Source: Negadavirga shengliensis (GTDB lineage: Bacteria > Bacteroidota > Bacteroidia > Cytophagales > Cyclobacteriaceae). From it: a DNA stretch of 64,000 nt. Position numbers and translations under genes: made by a program. The DNA is taken from assembly GCF_042652345.1 (NCBI RefSeq), contig NZ_JBHSJJ010000006.1, positions 1 to 64,000 on the forward strand, given 5' to 3'. Shown piece after piece: positions 26,821 to 35,951 of the stretch. The notes under the pieces are model-generated. The model was given only the letters and a program-made list of their open reading frames with translations. It was not told the DNA's origin and ran no database searches. How positions within the stretch are numbered: the first letter of the stretch is position 1; every line of letters begins with the position of its first letter.

Positions 26821-29526
26821 ATGAGTAGTTACCCAAACAACAACGTATTGCGGCTTTCCGGCTTGGAACCTTTGGTTTTTACCCCTGAGATCAATTTTGT
26901 GAACATAGGGGAAAGGACCAATGTGACCGGATCGAAAAAATTTGCCAGGCTTATCCTGAACGGAGACTATGACCAGGCCCTGGAAGTGGCTTTGGACCAG
27001 GTAAGAGGCGGTGCCCAAATTTTGGACGTGTGTATGGATGAGGCCATGTTGGATGGGGAGGCAGCTATGGTGAAATTTCTGAACCTTATCGCTTCCGAGC
27101 CCGAAATCAGTAGAATCCCCGTGATGATAGACAGTTCTAAATGGAACATCATATTGGCAGGCCTGAAATGCGTACAGGGAAAAGGCATTGTCAACTCGAT
27201 CAGTCTCAAAAACGGAGAGGAAGAATTTATCCAACAGGCGAAGACCGTTAAACGCTTTGGCGCCGCAGTCGTGGTGATGGCTTTTGATGAAAAAGGCCAG
27301 GCAGACACTTATGAAAGGCGCATACATATCTGTGAGCGGAGCTATGACCTGTTGACCAAAACAGTCAAATTCAATCCCCAGGATATCATCTTTGATCCCA
27401 ATATATTTCCTGTGGCCACCGGAATGGACGAACATAAAAACAACGCCATCGATTTCTTCCGGGCTACAAGATGGATCAAGGACCATCTCCCCGGAGCCAA
27501 AGTCAGCGGCGGCGTGAGCAATGTAAGTTTTTCCTTTAGGGGCAACAATCCCGTGAGGGAGGCTATGCATGCGGTATTCCTGTACCATGCCATCAAAAAC
27601 GGAATGGATATGGGTATCGTGAATCCCTCCATGCTGGAGGTATATGATGACATTCCCAAGGACCTGCTGAGGCATGTCGAGGATGTGATCTGGAACAGAA
27701 GGGAGGATGCCACCGAAAGGCTGTTGGATTTTGCGGAGAGTGTGAAAAGTCATGGCAAAAAAAGCAAAATAGATGATGCATGGCGTAGCCTTACCATTGA
27801 AAAAAGGATTGAACATGCCCTGGTAAAAGGGGTTATCGATTTTATCATTGAAGACACAGAAGAGGCGCGGCTGAAGCTGGGGGATCCCCTGAAAGTCATA
27901 GAGGGCCCGCTGATGGATGGCATGAACGTCGTGGGAGACCTGTTTGGTGAAGGAAAAATGTTCTTACCGCAGGTGGTCAAAAGTGCCAGAGTCATGAAGA
28001 AGGCAGTGGCTTACCTGGAACCCTTTATGCCTCTTCCAGACGAAGATGGCATCGATGGGTCAAGTTCCAGCGTCAAAAAAATACTGCTGGCTACGGTGAA
28101 AGGAGATGTTCACGATATCGGTAAAAACATCGTGGGAGTGGTTTTGGCCTGTAACAGTTACAAGATCATTGACCTTGGCGTGATGGTGGAAACTGAAAAA
28201 ATCATCGAAGAGGCCCTTGCCCAAAAAGCGGACATTATCGGGCTGAGCGGATTGATTACCCCTTCTTTGGATGAAATGGTGAATGTGGCTATGGAAATGG
28301 AAAGAAGGGGCCTTCGGATTCCGCTGCTGATAGGGGGAGCCACTACCTCAAGGATACATACAGCGGTCAAAATTGATCCCGTGTACAGTGGTACGGTCGT
28401 GCATGTGACAGATGCTTCCAAGTCCGTTCCGATAGCAGGTGAAGCTATCCATGAAGGAACAAGGGAGGAATATCATAAGCAGATCAAAACAACCTACAAA
28501 AAGCTTAGAAAGGATCATGAGGCCAAACAGCAGGTGAAACAAATGGTGACTTATGAAGAGGCAAAAAACAATTCCGTCGAGATTGACTGGAAAAATTATC
28601 AACCGGTAAAACCTGCTAAATTGGGTCTTACCGTGATGGATGAACTGGATATCCGTCAGTTGAGGGATTACATCGATTGGACACCGTTTTTCAGCACATG
28701 GATGCTTTCCGGCAAATTCCCAAAAATCCTAAAGGATCCTGTTGTAGGAAAGGAAGCGCAAAAACTCTATGAGGACGCCAACAGGATGCTTGACCGCATC
28801 GCGGTGGAAAAATGGCTGCATGCCAAAGCGGTCGTGGGTTTGTTTCCCGTCCAGAGGAATGGGGATGATATCATCATTGACCCCGCCTACACCAATGGGA
28901 ATCAGTATATTTTCCATTTTTTAAGACAGCAGGGCAAGAAAGGAAAGGGGGTACCCAACCGTTCCCTGGCAGATTACATCCATCCGAAAGAACTGGATTA
29001 TTTCGGCGCTTTTGCGGTAACCGCAGGTTTGGGGATAGAGAAAAAGCTGGAGGAATTCCAAAAGCAGGGAGATGACTACAATGACATCATGCTGAAAGCA
29101 ATGGCTGACCGGCTCGCTGAGGCCGCTGCGGAATTTCTGCACGAAAAAGTGAGGAAGGAACTGTGGGGATACGCCAAAGAGGAAATTCTGGACAACGAGG
29201 GGTTGATCAAAGAAGCCTATACCGGAATCCGGCCTGCGCCGGGTTATCCCGCATGTCCCGAACATTCCGAAAAAAGGACCCTTTTTACCCTTCTTGAAGC
29301 GGAAACGCGTATAGGCATGAGCCTGACAGACAGCTACGCCATGTACCCCACTTCCTCGGTTAGCGGGTATTATTTTGGGCACCCCGAGAGCAAATATTTC
29401 GGCTTGGGCAAGATCGCTGAAGATCAAGTGGAGGATTATGCGCGCCGGAAAGGGGTGTCTAAAGAACAGGCCGAAAAGTGGCTTTCTCCCAACCTTTCCT
29501 ATTCGCCCCAACTTTCTTATGTCTAA
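26821..29526 (+). CDS. metH: Methionine synthase, pterin/B12/reactivation subunit
   Basis: 901 residues containing the rest of MetH. The pterin-binding barrel (NIGERTNVTGSKKF) is at about residues 25-280, then the helical cap and the B12-binding Rossmann domain with DVHDIGKNIVG, whose His ligates cobalt (DxHxxG). The C-terminal reactivation domain has RPAPGYPACPEH for SAM. With the preceding subunit it transfers the methyl of 5-methyl-THF to homocysteine. It is followed by metF after 53 bases, so methyl-donor synthesis and use are in one operon. Confidence 0.95.
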   Translation: MSSYPNNNVLRLSGLEPLVFTPEINFVNIGERTNVTGSKKFARLILNGDYDQALEVALDQVRGGAQILDVCMDEAMLDGEAAMVKFLNLIASEPEISRIPVMIDSSKWNIILAGLKCVQGKGIVNSISLKNGEEEFIQQAKTVKRFGAAVVVMAFDEKGQADTYERRIHICERSYDLLTKTVKFNPQDIIFDPNIFPVATGMDEHKNNAIDFFRATRWIKDHLPGAKVSGGVSNVSFSFRGNNPVREAMHAVFLYHAIKNGMDMGIVNPSMLEVYDDIPKDLLRHVEDVIWNRREDATERLLDFAESVKSHGKKSKIDDAWRSLTIEKRIEHALVKGVIDFIIEDTEEARLKLGDPLKVIEGPLMDGMNVVGDLFGEGKMFLPQVVKSARVMKKAVAYLEPFMPLPDEDGIDGSSSSVKKILLATVKGDVHDIGKNIVGVVLACNSYKIIDLGVMVETEKIIEEALAQKADIIGLSGLITPSLDEMVNVAMEMERRGLRIPLLIGGATTSRIHTAVKIDPVYSGTVVHVTDASKSVPIAGEAIHEGTREEYHKQIKTTYKKLRKDHEAKQQVKQMVTYEEAKNNSVEIDWKNYQPVKPAKLGLTVMDELDIRQLRDYIDWTPFFSTWMLSGKFPKILKDPVVGKEAQKLYEDANRMLDRIAVEKWLHAKAVVGLFPVQRNGDDIIIDPAYTNGNQYIFHFLRQQGKKGKGVPNRSLADYIHPKELDYFGAFAVTAGLGIEKKLEEFQKQGDDYNDIMLKAMADRLAEAAAEFLHEKVRKELWGYAKEEILDNEGLIKEAYTGIRPAPGYPACPEHSEKRTLFTLLEAETRIGMSLTDSYAMYPTSSVSGYYFGHPESKYFGLGKIAEDQVEDYARRKGVSKEQAEKWLSPNLSYSPQLSYV

Positions 29527-29579
29527 GCTATAAAAAATGCATCCTTTTTAGATCCAAGGGATTCACTGTGTGAAACAAT

Positions 29580-30533
29580 ATGAAAATTACAGAACATCTT
29601 AACAATTCTAACAAAACACTGTTTTCGTTTGAGATTCTCCCTCCGTTGAAAGGTCAAAGTCTCAACGGTCTGTTGGAGGGCATTGCTCCCCTGATGGAAT
29701 TCAATCCCCCATTTATAGACGTGACTTATCACAGAGAAGAATATATATATATAAAACATCCCAACGGCTTGTTGGAGAAAGTGTCTACTAGGAAAAGACC
29801 AGGGACAGTAGGGATATGTGCCGCCATCATGAACCGGTTCAAGGTGGATGCGGTTCCGCATTTGCTTTGCGGGGGGTTTACCAAGGAGGAAACCGAAAAT
29901 GCCCTGATCGACCTCTCTTTTATCGGTGTGGAGAATGTCCTCGCTTTAAGAGGGGATGCTCCCAAGTCGGAAGGAAAGTTTGTTCCGGAAAAAGAGGGTA
30001 ACAGTTTTGCCTGCGAGCTTGTAGACCAAATCGTTAAGATGAATAATGGCAGGTACCTGCACGATGAAACAGAAGTCGGGTTTCACACGGACTTTTGCGT
30101 GGGAGTGGCAGGGTATCCTGAAAAGCATTTTGAAGCACCCAGCTTGGGTTTTGATTTGAAACATCTGAAATCAAAGATTGATACCGGGGCTGAATACATC
30201 GTGACGCAGATGTTTTTTGATAACAGGAAATTCTTTGAATACGTTAAAAAGGTCAGGGAATTGGGAATCGATGTGCCCATTATTCCGGGGTTAAAACCCA
30301 TTACCACGCTTTCTCAAATCGTGAGTCTTCCCCGCACCTTTTTTCTGGATTTTCCGGAGGAATTGATGACTGAACTTGAAAAATGCAAAAACAATGCTGA
30401 CGTGAAACAGGTAGGGATAGAATGGGCCATTCACCAAAGCCGGGAACTGATCCAATTTGGCGTTCCATCCGTTCACTATTATACCATGAGCAAAGCCGAC
30501 GCCACCTACAGAGTGGCCAGCGAAGTATTTTGA
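29580..30533 (+). CDS. metF: 5,10-methylenetetrahydrofolate reductase
   Basis: 317 residues, a FAD-dependent TIM-barrel enzyme that makes 5-methyl-THF for MetH. Visible signatures are FSFEILPPLKG with the catalytic Glu, FIDVTYHREE, LALRGDAP, a GVAGYPEKH block, AEYIVTQMFFDN and IIPGLKPI. It is the last gene of the riboswitch-controlled methionine unit. Confidence 0.96.
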   Translation: MKITEHLNNSNKTLFSFEILPPLKGQSLNGLLEGIAPLMEFNPPFIDVTYHREEYIYIKHPNGLLEKVSTRKRPGTVGICAAIMNRFKVDAVPHLLCGGFTKEETENALIDLSFIGVENVLALRGDAPKSEGKFVPEKEGNSFACELVDQIVKMNNGRYLHDETEVGFHTDFCVGVAGYPEKHFEAPSLGFDLKHLKSKIDTGAEYIVTQMFFDNRKFFEYVKKVRELGIDVPIIPGLKPITTLSQIVSLPRTFFLDFPEELMTELEKCKNNADVKQVGIEWAIHQSRELIQFGVPSVHYYTMSKADATYRVASEVF

Positions 30534-30710
30534 TGTCGATTCAGAAAACGTTTTGGCAATCGGTCCTCTGTCTGAGGTGATTTGAAGCTGTACACTAAAG
30601 TGAGTTCAGAGTAAGGACAGGGAATGCGGGCTGGAAAAGGATGCGGCAGTCTCCTTTCACGTTAGATTGCAGGGGATTTGTTGCGCTTGCAGGGAGGAAA
30701 CAAACCTGAA

Positions 30711-31580
30711 ATGCTGATGGAAAACAAAAAGGTAAAGATCGTAGAGTGCCCCCGTGATGCGATGCAGGGATTAAGGGATTTTATCCCCACAGCGACCAAA
30801 GCGGCATATATCAATAGCTTACTGAAGGTAGGTTTTGACACAGTTGATTTTGGAAGCTTCGTAAGTCCAAAGGCCATGCCCCAAATGAGGGATACAGAGG
30901 AGGTCCTGCTGCAGCTTGATGCAGGTGCTACAAACACTAAGCTGTTGGCGATTGTGGCCAACTACAGAGGAGCTCAGACGGCTACAGGTTTTAAAGAAAT
31001 AAGTCAACTCGGATTTCCATTGTCTGTTTCTGAGACCTTTCAGCAAAGGAACACCAATAAGCGCATTGAAGAAGCCATTCAGGAAGTCAAGTCCATTCAC
31101 ACTTTGTGTGAAAGCAAAGGAAAGCAGTTGGTGGTCTATCTCAGCATGGCTTTTGGAAATCCATACGGAGATGTTTACACCCCGGAGTTGGTGTCGGGTT
31201 TTGTGAAGGAGCTGGTGGCTACCGGGATAGCTACGATAGCCTTTTCTGACACCGTGGGTGTGGCCACGCCGGACATGGTTTATGACTTGTTGTCCGCCCA
31301 TGTGCCTCAATTCTCCCAAACGGTATTTGGCGTTCACTTACATAGCCGTCCAGGAGAAGAGAAGGAAAAGGTCCATGCAGCCCTGGAAGCAGGGTGTCGC
31401 CGTTTTGATGGGGCTTTGTTGGGGTTCGGTGGTTGTCCCATGGCCAGGGATGAGTTGGTCGGCAACCTGGCTACTGAAAACCTCATCAGCATTTTGGAAA
31501 AAACGGGGTATATCCTGGACTTGGATAAAGAAGCCCTGAACGAGGCGGCAAAAATGGCTACAGGGGTTTTTTATGGTTGA
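30711..31580 (+). CDS. mvaB: Hydroxymethylglutaryl-CoA lyase
   Basis: About 289 residues of the HMGL/DRE-TIM metallolyase family, cleaving HMG-CoA to acetyl-CoA and acetoacetate in leucine and ketone-body breakdown. Seen are the degenerate N-terminal motif VECPRDAMQGL, IAFSDTVGVATP, the VHLHSRPGE metal-ligand His pair and the signature GFGGCPMA with the active-site Cys. ATG 30711 is preferred because GGAGG lies about 12 bases upstream; ATG 30717 is also possible. The opening at 30678 relies on a TTG and is rejected. Confidence 0.9.
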   Translation: MLMENKKVKIVECPRDAMQGLRDFIPTATKAAYINSLLKVGFDTVDFGSFVSPKAMPQMRDTEEVLLQLDAGATNTKLLAIVANYRGAQTATGFKEISQLGFPLSVSETFQQRNTNKRIEEAIQEVKSIHTLCESKGKQLVVYLSMAFGNPYGDVYTPELVSGFVKELVATGIATIAFSDTVGVATPDMVYDLLSAHVPQFSQTVFGVHLHSRPGEEKEKVHAALEAGCRRFDGALLGFGGCPMARDELVGNLATENLISILEKTGYILDLDKEALNEAAKMATGVFYG

Positions 31581-31861
31581 ACCTGCCCATGGCGTCCATA
31601 AGGTACATGGAACGCTATGACCGCTCTCAGGCAGAGCCAACAACATATTAAAACCGCGGTTTCCACATTGCCCATAGCGCCTTTTTCAATGGCATGTCGT
31701 TTGTATAAGAGACAAATCATCCCCAGCCGGAATTTTTCAGATTTTCCGTCTTTCCATCCCGCTACGCCACCCGTATACAGAAGGACAAACTAAAAATAGA
31801 TTAATATTCCGGCTTCAATTGGGCTTTTCATAAAAATGCGTATCATTGTATTTTCCCTACC

Positions 31862-32326
31862 ATGGATTTAAATTCAGCTATCAAGGTATTAAAAGAAAAA
31901 GGAAGCCTGCATGCGCAGGACAGTACGGGTAATTGTTTTGACCTGGTTGAGCTTACGGCTTGGAATCAGAAATCCGAAGGGGTGTTTTTGATCCATGATC
32001 TGTTTCAGATCAGAAATTTTGCCGGAAAATTTTCAGAAGTAGCGCTGGATATTGTAGCTTATTCTCCAGATAAAGTCATTTTTCATACACCTGCCAACCC
32101 TTATCTGGAAAATGGGCCTAATTTCAATGGAATCGTTAAATTTGCATTAATTAAAGAAGGATTCTGGAATAAACTGCTGTATCAGTTCAGCAGGCAGCTT
32201 GTTTTCAGTCCGGAAAAGGGCGGTCCATCAGATTTTCGGTCTGAAGTAAGATTTCCCCTGTTTGCTGAAAACGTCAAAGAGCTGTTTCTGGGGGCGGAAG
32301 GGGAAGTGAAAATAATCAAAGGATGA
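31862..32326 (+). CDS. Conserved-looking hypothetical protein coupled to cca
   Basis: 154 residues, soluble, with no signal peptide or membrane segment; not recognised. It mixes strands and short helices (GVFLIHDLFQIRNF, PDKVIFHTPANPYLENGPNFNG) and has no obvious catalytic motif. Its stop overlaps the start of the CCA-adding enzyme gene by ATGA (4 bases), which implies translational coupling and co-transcription. The 281 bases upstream hold no gene that I can support. Confidence 0.75.
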   Translation: MDLNSAIKVLKEKGSLHAQDSTGNCFDLVELTAWNQKSEGVFLIHDLFQIRNFAGKFSEVALDIVAYSPDKVIFHTPANPYLENGPNFNGIVKFALIKEGFWNKLLYQFSRQLVFSPEKGGPSDFRSEVRFPLFAENVKELFLGAEGEVKIIKG

Positions 32327-33753
32327 ATTTTAAAACCGTACTGGACAAAGTTGATATTTTCCAAATAGTGGGTGACTGTGCCGATGCATTGGGTATGGAT
32401 ACCTATGTGGTGGGGGGATATGTGAGGGATATTGTCCTGGGCAGGCCCAGCAAAGACATAGATTTTGTTTGCCTTGGAGATGGCATAAAACTGGCTAAAA
32501 AAGTGGCAGGAAAATTTGGGCCTCACGTGCCTGTTTCCATATTCAAGAATTTTGGAACAGCCATGATCAAAATTGATGACTGGGAAGTGGAGTTTGTCGG
32601 TGCCCGGAAGGAATCCTACAGGCACGATTCCAGGAAACCCACTGTAGAAGCGGGCACACTGCAGGAAGATCAGGAAAGGCGGGATTTCACCATCAATGCC
32701 CTGGCCATAGGGGTGAACCATTCCAATTTAGGCGTTCTGGTCGATCCTTTTGATGGCCTGAAGGACATGAAAAGGAAAATCATCCGTACCCCCACGGATC
32801 CGGACATCACATTTTCTGACGATCCACTGCGCATGCTCCGGGCGGTACGTTTTGCCGCACAGCTTGGATTTGACATTGAACCCCGTACTTTTGACGGGAT
32901 CATGAACAATGCCGGGAGGCTTTCCATCATCTCCGGTGAGAGGATCATTGATGAACTGAACAAAATCATCATGACCAATAAACCTTCCTACGGATTCAAG
33001 TTGCTGTTTGTCAGTGGGCTATTGGCTGAGTTTTTTCCCGAAATGGTTGCCCTGCAGGGGGTGGATTCAGTAGGGGACAAGTCCCATAAGGATAATTTTT
33101 ACCATACTTTGCAGGTTTTGGACAATGTGGCGGCGGTGTCGGATGATTTATGGCTGCGATGGGCGGCCATCATGCATGATATTGCGAAGCCTGCCACCAA
33201 GCGGTTCAATAAAAAGGTGGGGTGGACTTTTCATGGACATGAAGACAAGGGAGCCCGTATGACGCCGGGTATTTTCAGAAGGTTGAAATTACCCATGGAC
33301 GATCGGATGAAATATGTGCAGAAATTGGTAAAATTGCACCTCAGACCCATTGCGCTGGTCAATGACAAGGTCACTGATTCTGCGCTCAGGCGTTTGCTTT
33401 TTGAGGCAGGTGATGATATCGAGGACCTGCTGAAGCTCTGCAGGGCGGATGTGACTTCTAAAAACGACACCAAAGTGAAGCGGTTTCTTGCCAACTTCGA
33501 CAAAGTGGAGCGAAAACTTCAGGAGGTGGAAGAAAAGGATCAGGTAAGAAATTTTCAACCGCCTGTTTCAGGTGATGAAATCATGGCTATATTTGAGCTC
33601 AAACCTTCCAAGATTGTCGGTGATCTGAAAGAGGAGATCAAGGAAGCGATCATGGAGGGACACATACAAAACAATAAATCGGAAGCGTTGGAGTTAATGT
33701 ATAAATTAGCGGCAAAAAAGGGGTTAAGTAAAAAAAAAACAATCAATAAATGA
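32323..33753 (+). CDS. cca: CCA tRNA nucleotidyltransferase with HD domain
   Basis: 476 residues. The head domain has VVGGYVRDIVLGRPSKDIDFV (nucleotidyltransferase Gly and paired Asp) and QERRDFTINALA. Middle sections match the tRNA-nucleotidyltransferase neck. An HD domain lies around residues 260-350, with HDIAKP and FHGHEDKGARM. It adds or repairs the 3' CCA of tRNAs, consistent with the tRNA genes here not encoding CCA. It overlaps both neighbours by four bases (ATGA) on each side. Confidence 0.93.
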   Translation: MNFKTVLDKVDIFQIVGDCADALGMDTYVVGGYVRDIVLGRPSKDIDFVCLGDGIKLAKKVAGKFGPHVPVSIFKNFGTAMIKIDDWEVEFVGARKESYRHDSRKPTVEAGTLQEDQERRDFTINALAIGVNHSNLGVLVDPFDGLKDMKRKIIRTPTDPDITFSDDPLRMLRAVRFAAQLGFDIEPRTFDGIMNNAGRLSIISGERIIDELNKIIMTNKPSYGFKLLFVSGLLAEFFPEMVALQGVDSVGDKSHKDNFYHTLQVLDNVAAVSDDLWLRWAAIMHDIAKPATKRFNKKVGWTFHGHEDKGARMTPGIFRRLKLPMDDRMKYVQKLVKLHLRPIALVNDKVTDSALRRLLFEAGDDIEDLLKLCRADVTSKNDTKVKRFLANFDKVERKLQEVEEKDQVRNFQPPVSGDEIMAIFELKPSKIVGDLKEEIKEAIMEGHIQNNKSEALELMYKLAAKKGLSKKKTINK

Positions 33754-34457
33754 ATATGAAAAACACGGTTTTGATCCTAATGATGTGCTTTGTCTTTTTT
33801 GGTATTGCAGTGGCCCAGGAATCTGCCCCCGCGGCAAAAGAAGACAGTAACAAGTTGAAAAACCAGGCTGATGAAAAGATCTATGCCCTGGCCATGAGGT
33901 ATAACGATGTGTCCGTGGCCAAAATGAAACTGTACGAATTGATGGAAAGAAACCCCAAGAACCTCAGGTATCCTGAATTATTGGCCGCCATCTATTTCGA
34001 AATGGAGCAGTATGGATCTTCGGCATTGGTAGCCTTGGATGTGTTGGAGAGGGATTCAAAACATATCCCTTCGCTGGAGATAGCAGCGTATTCGCTGGAA
34101 CAGCTGGGGGCTTTAGAGAGAGCGTTGCCTCATTTTGAATCTCTGCACCTGTTGTCAGGAGACCTGTTTAGCCTGTACAAAACCAGTTATCTACAGTACA
34201 GTCTTAAAAAATACGATGAGGCGCTTAATTCAGTAAATATGCTGATCAAAAACAAAAAATCAGCAGAGCAGACATTGAACTTCCCCAAAGACGACAATTC
34301 TATGCAGGAAGTCAGTATGCTGGCAGCAGCACAAAATCTTAAGGGGCTGATTTATAAAGACCAGGGAAGCAATTCAGAAGCCAAATTGGCATTTGAAGAA
34401 GCCCTGACGCATAGTCCCGAGTTTGAATTGGCCAAAGAGAACCTTGCCTCGCTCTGA
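33750..34457 (+). CDS. Exported tetratricopeptide-repeat protein
   Basis: 235 residues with an N-terminal signal peptide (TVLILMMCFVFFGIAVAQ). The rest is helical with TPR-like repeats, e.g. PELLAAIYFEMEQYGSSALVALDVLE, LEIAAYSLEQLGALERALPHFE and LKGLIYKDQGSNSEAKLAFEEAL. It is a likely periplasmic protein-interaction scaffold; the partner is unknown. The ATG overlaps the cca stop. A strong terminator follows at 34504-34543, closing the three-gene unit. Confidence 0.8.
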   Translation: MNMKNTVLILMMCFVFFGIAVAQESAPAAKEDSNKLKNQADEKIYALAMRYNDVSVAKMKLYELMERNPKNLRYPELLAAIYFEMEQYGSSALVALDVLERDSKHIPSLEIAAYSLEQLGALERALPHFESLHLLSGDLFSLYKTSYLQYSLKKYDEALNSVNMLIKNKKSAEQTLNFPKDDNSMQEVSMLAAAQNLKGLIYKDQGSNSEAKLAFEEALTHSPEFELAKENLASL

Positions 34458-34503
34458 TGGAAAATAATAAGGGGCAAATATTGTTTCAATCCCGGTACAG
34501 GGA

Positions 34504-34543
34504 AAAGCCCTTCAAGTGTTCAAAACCCTTGAAGGGCTTTATT
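34504..34543 (+). terminator. Terminator after the cca operon
   Basis: AAAGCCCTTCAAG pairs with CTTGAAGGGCTTT around an 11-base loop and is followed by ATTCT. The 13-bp stem is near perfect. Confidence 0.8.
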
Positions 34544-34706
34544 CTATCAAAGACTTATGAACCTCTTTTTTGATCCGTGGACTTTCATTTGCCCACGGAT
34601 AATCACACAAACCGCCGCAAAAAATAGGGGTCTTCGTTAAAGCAGAAACACGGGTACCTTCCATTAGAGGGCGGTTGTGAATTGATTCTTGATCCGGGGA
34701 GGCCGG

Positions 34707-35423
34707 TTACATGTCATGAATAGAACTCAAAGGAATATCCCTGGTCTTGCTGTCCAACAAAAGACCGTTTTCGCATTTCAGTATCCTGTACGAGTATTTT
34801 TTCAGCAATTCGTAGTTATGGGTAGCCATCAGGATGGCAGTGCCTTTTTTGTTGATATCCTGAAAAAGCCTAAAAATACCATCCGATACCTCCGGATCAA
34901 GGTTTCCCGTGGGTTCATCGGCCAATAAAATGGCGGGTTCATTCAGGAGCGCTCTGGCGATTACCACCCTTTGCTGCTCTCCTCCGGAGAGTTGGTGGGG
35001 CATTTTGGTGGCGGCCCCTCCCAAACCCACGCCCATCAATACCTCCACCATCCTGCTTTTCATTTTGGTTTTGTCTTTCCAGCCGGTGGCCCGCATCACA
35101 AAATACAGGTTTTCGGCTACGGTTCGGTCGGGAAACAGTTGAAAATCCTGAAATACGATGCCCAACTTGCGTCTCAGGAAAGGGATGTTTTTGGTTTTGA
35201 TCCCATTAAGCCGGTAGCCCGCGACAACGGCTTCGCCCATGATCAGGGGGAGATCTGCATACAGGGTTTTCAGCAGCGAGCTTTTGCCGCTGCCCGTTCT
35301 TCCTATCAGAAAAACAAATTCATCCTTCTCGATCTCAAAGTTTACATCCCTTAATATGGTATTGATGCCCTGAAAAATACTGGCATTGCTTACGCTTACA
35401 ATGGGTTCGTTGGAGAATATCAT
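34707..35423 (-). CDS. ftsE: FtsE-like ABC transporter ATP-binding protein
   Basis: 238 residues, a single ABC ATPase domain. Walker A GRTGSGKSSLL, Q-loop VFQDFQLFPDRTVAENL, signature LSGGEQQRV, Walker B AILLADEPTGNLD and switch His ATHNYELL are all present. Length and sequence match FtsE, which with the membrane protein FtsX controls septal peptidoglycan hydrolysis. No ftsX is adjacent. It starts six bases after a small upstream gene, so the two are probably co-transcribed. Confidence 0.85.
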   Translation of the reverse strand: MIFSNEPIVSVSNASIFQGINTILRDVNFEIEKDEFVFLIGRTGSGKSSLLKTLYADLPLIMGEAVVAGYRLNGIKTKNIPFLRRKLGIVFQDFQLFPDRTVAENLYFVMRATGWKDKTKMKSRMVEVLMGVGLGGAATKMPHQLSGGEQQRVVIARALLNEPAILLADEPTGNLDPEVSDGIFRLFQDINKKGTAILMATHNYELLKKYSYRILKCENGLLLDSKTRDIPLSSIHDM

Positions 35424-35429
35424 AAATGT

Positions 35430-35633
35430 TTATAAAGACAGTTTTTGCAATTTACCAAAGGGAAGCTCTCTGATCAGTTGCTCCAACTGGGCTTCCTTTC
35501 CCCCCAAGCCGAATTTTTCGATGTTTTTCAGAGGCCGGTCTGCCCTGAAGTAGGCAACAAGTACAAAATTCTCGTCCCTTATCTGAATGTAGTCCGGTAT
35601 TTTAGCCTTACCCTTAACCTTGATAATGTACAT
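35430..35633 (-). CDS. Small hypothetical protein upstream of ftsE
   Basis: 67 residues from MYIIKVKGKAKIPDY to GKLQKLSL; the frame extends further upstream, but this ATG gives the compact product. It is basic and appears to be a small mixed alpha/beta fold; not recognised. It lies six bases ahead of ftsE on the same strand, so it may belong to the same cell-division context (inference). Confidence 0.65.
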   Translation of the reverse strand: MYIIKVKGKAKIPDYIQIRDENFVLVAYFRADRPLKNIEKFGLGGKEAQLEQLIRELPFGKLQKLSL

Positions 35634-35702
35634 TGTACTTAATATTATTTTATACAAATAACGAAAAATGGCGATAAATGCTTTGTTTACCTTCGGAATA
35701 AT

Positions 35703-35732
35703 CCGGATATCATTAACAAAAAGGATATCCGG
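35703..35732. repeat. Perfect 9-bp inverted repeat
   Basis: CCGGATATC, a 12-base A-rich spacer, GATATCCGG. It lies in the 318-base gap between the small ftsE-linked gene and the aldolase gene. The rest of this gap shows nothing else recognisable. Confidence 0.5.
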
Positions 35733-35951
35733 TGCCATGAAAACCTGTAAGTGTCAAGTTGCCCGTCATCCGGATGGGAGTTCCGGCACCACACCATTAC
35801 TTATGCTGTACCCTAACCAACAGGTATGGGACGCTTTTATTTTTGCTTAGGGAGCTGAACGGGAAAATTCCGATCCCCGCGTTATGGTTGTGAACTGAGG
35901 CCCATGGACACACGGACCTCTATAACCGGTTTACTTTTGGCCATTGCCTCT

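Noticed and set aside
26815..26825. MetH split considered as a frameshift artefact
   Set aside because: Both parts end and start neatly at a domain border with stop and start codons one base apart, and a two-gene MetH is known in this group.
31703..31714. GTATAAGAGACA, part of the Tn5 mosaic end used in sequencing adapters
   Set aside because: Only 12 of 19 bases match and both flanks are ordinary; a chance match is more likely than an adapter or transposon end.
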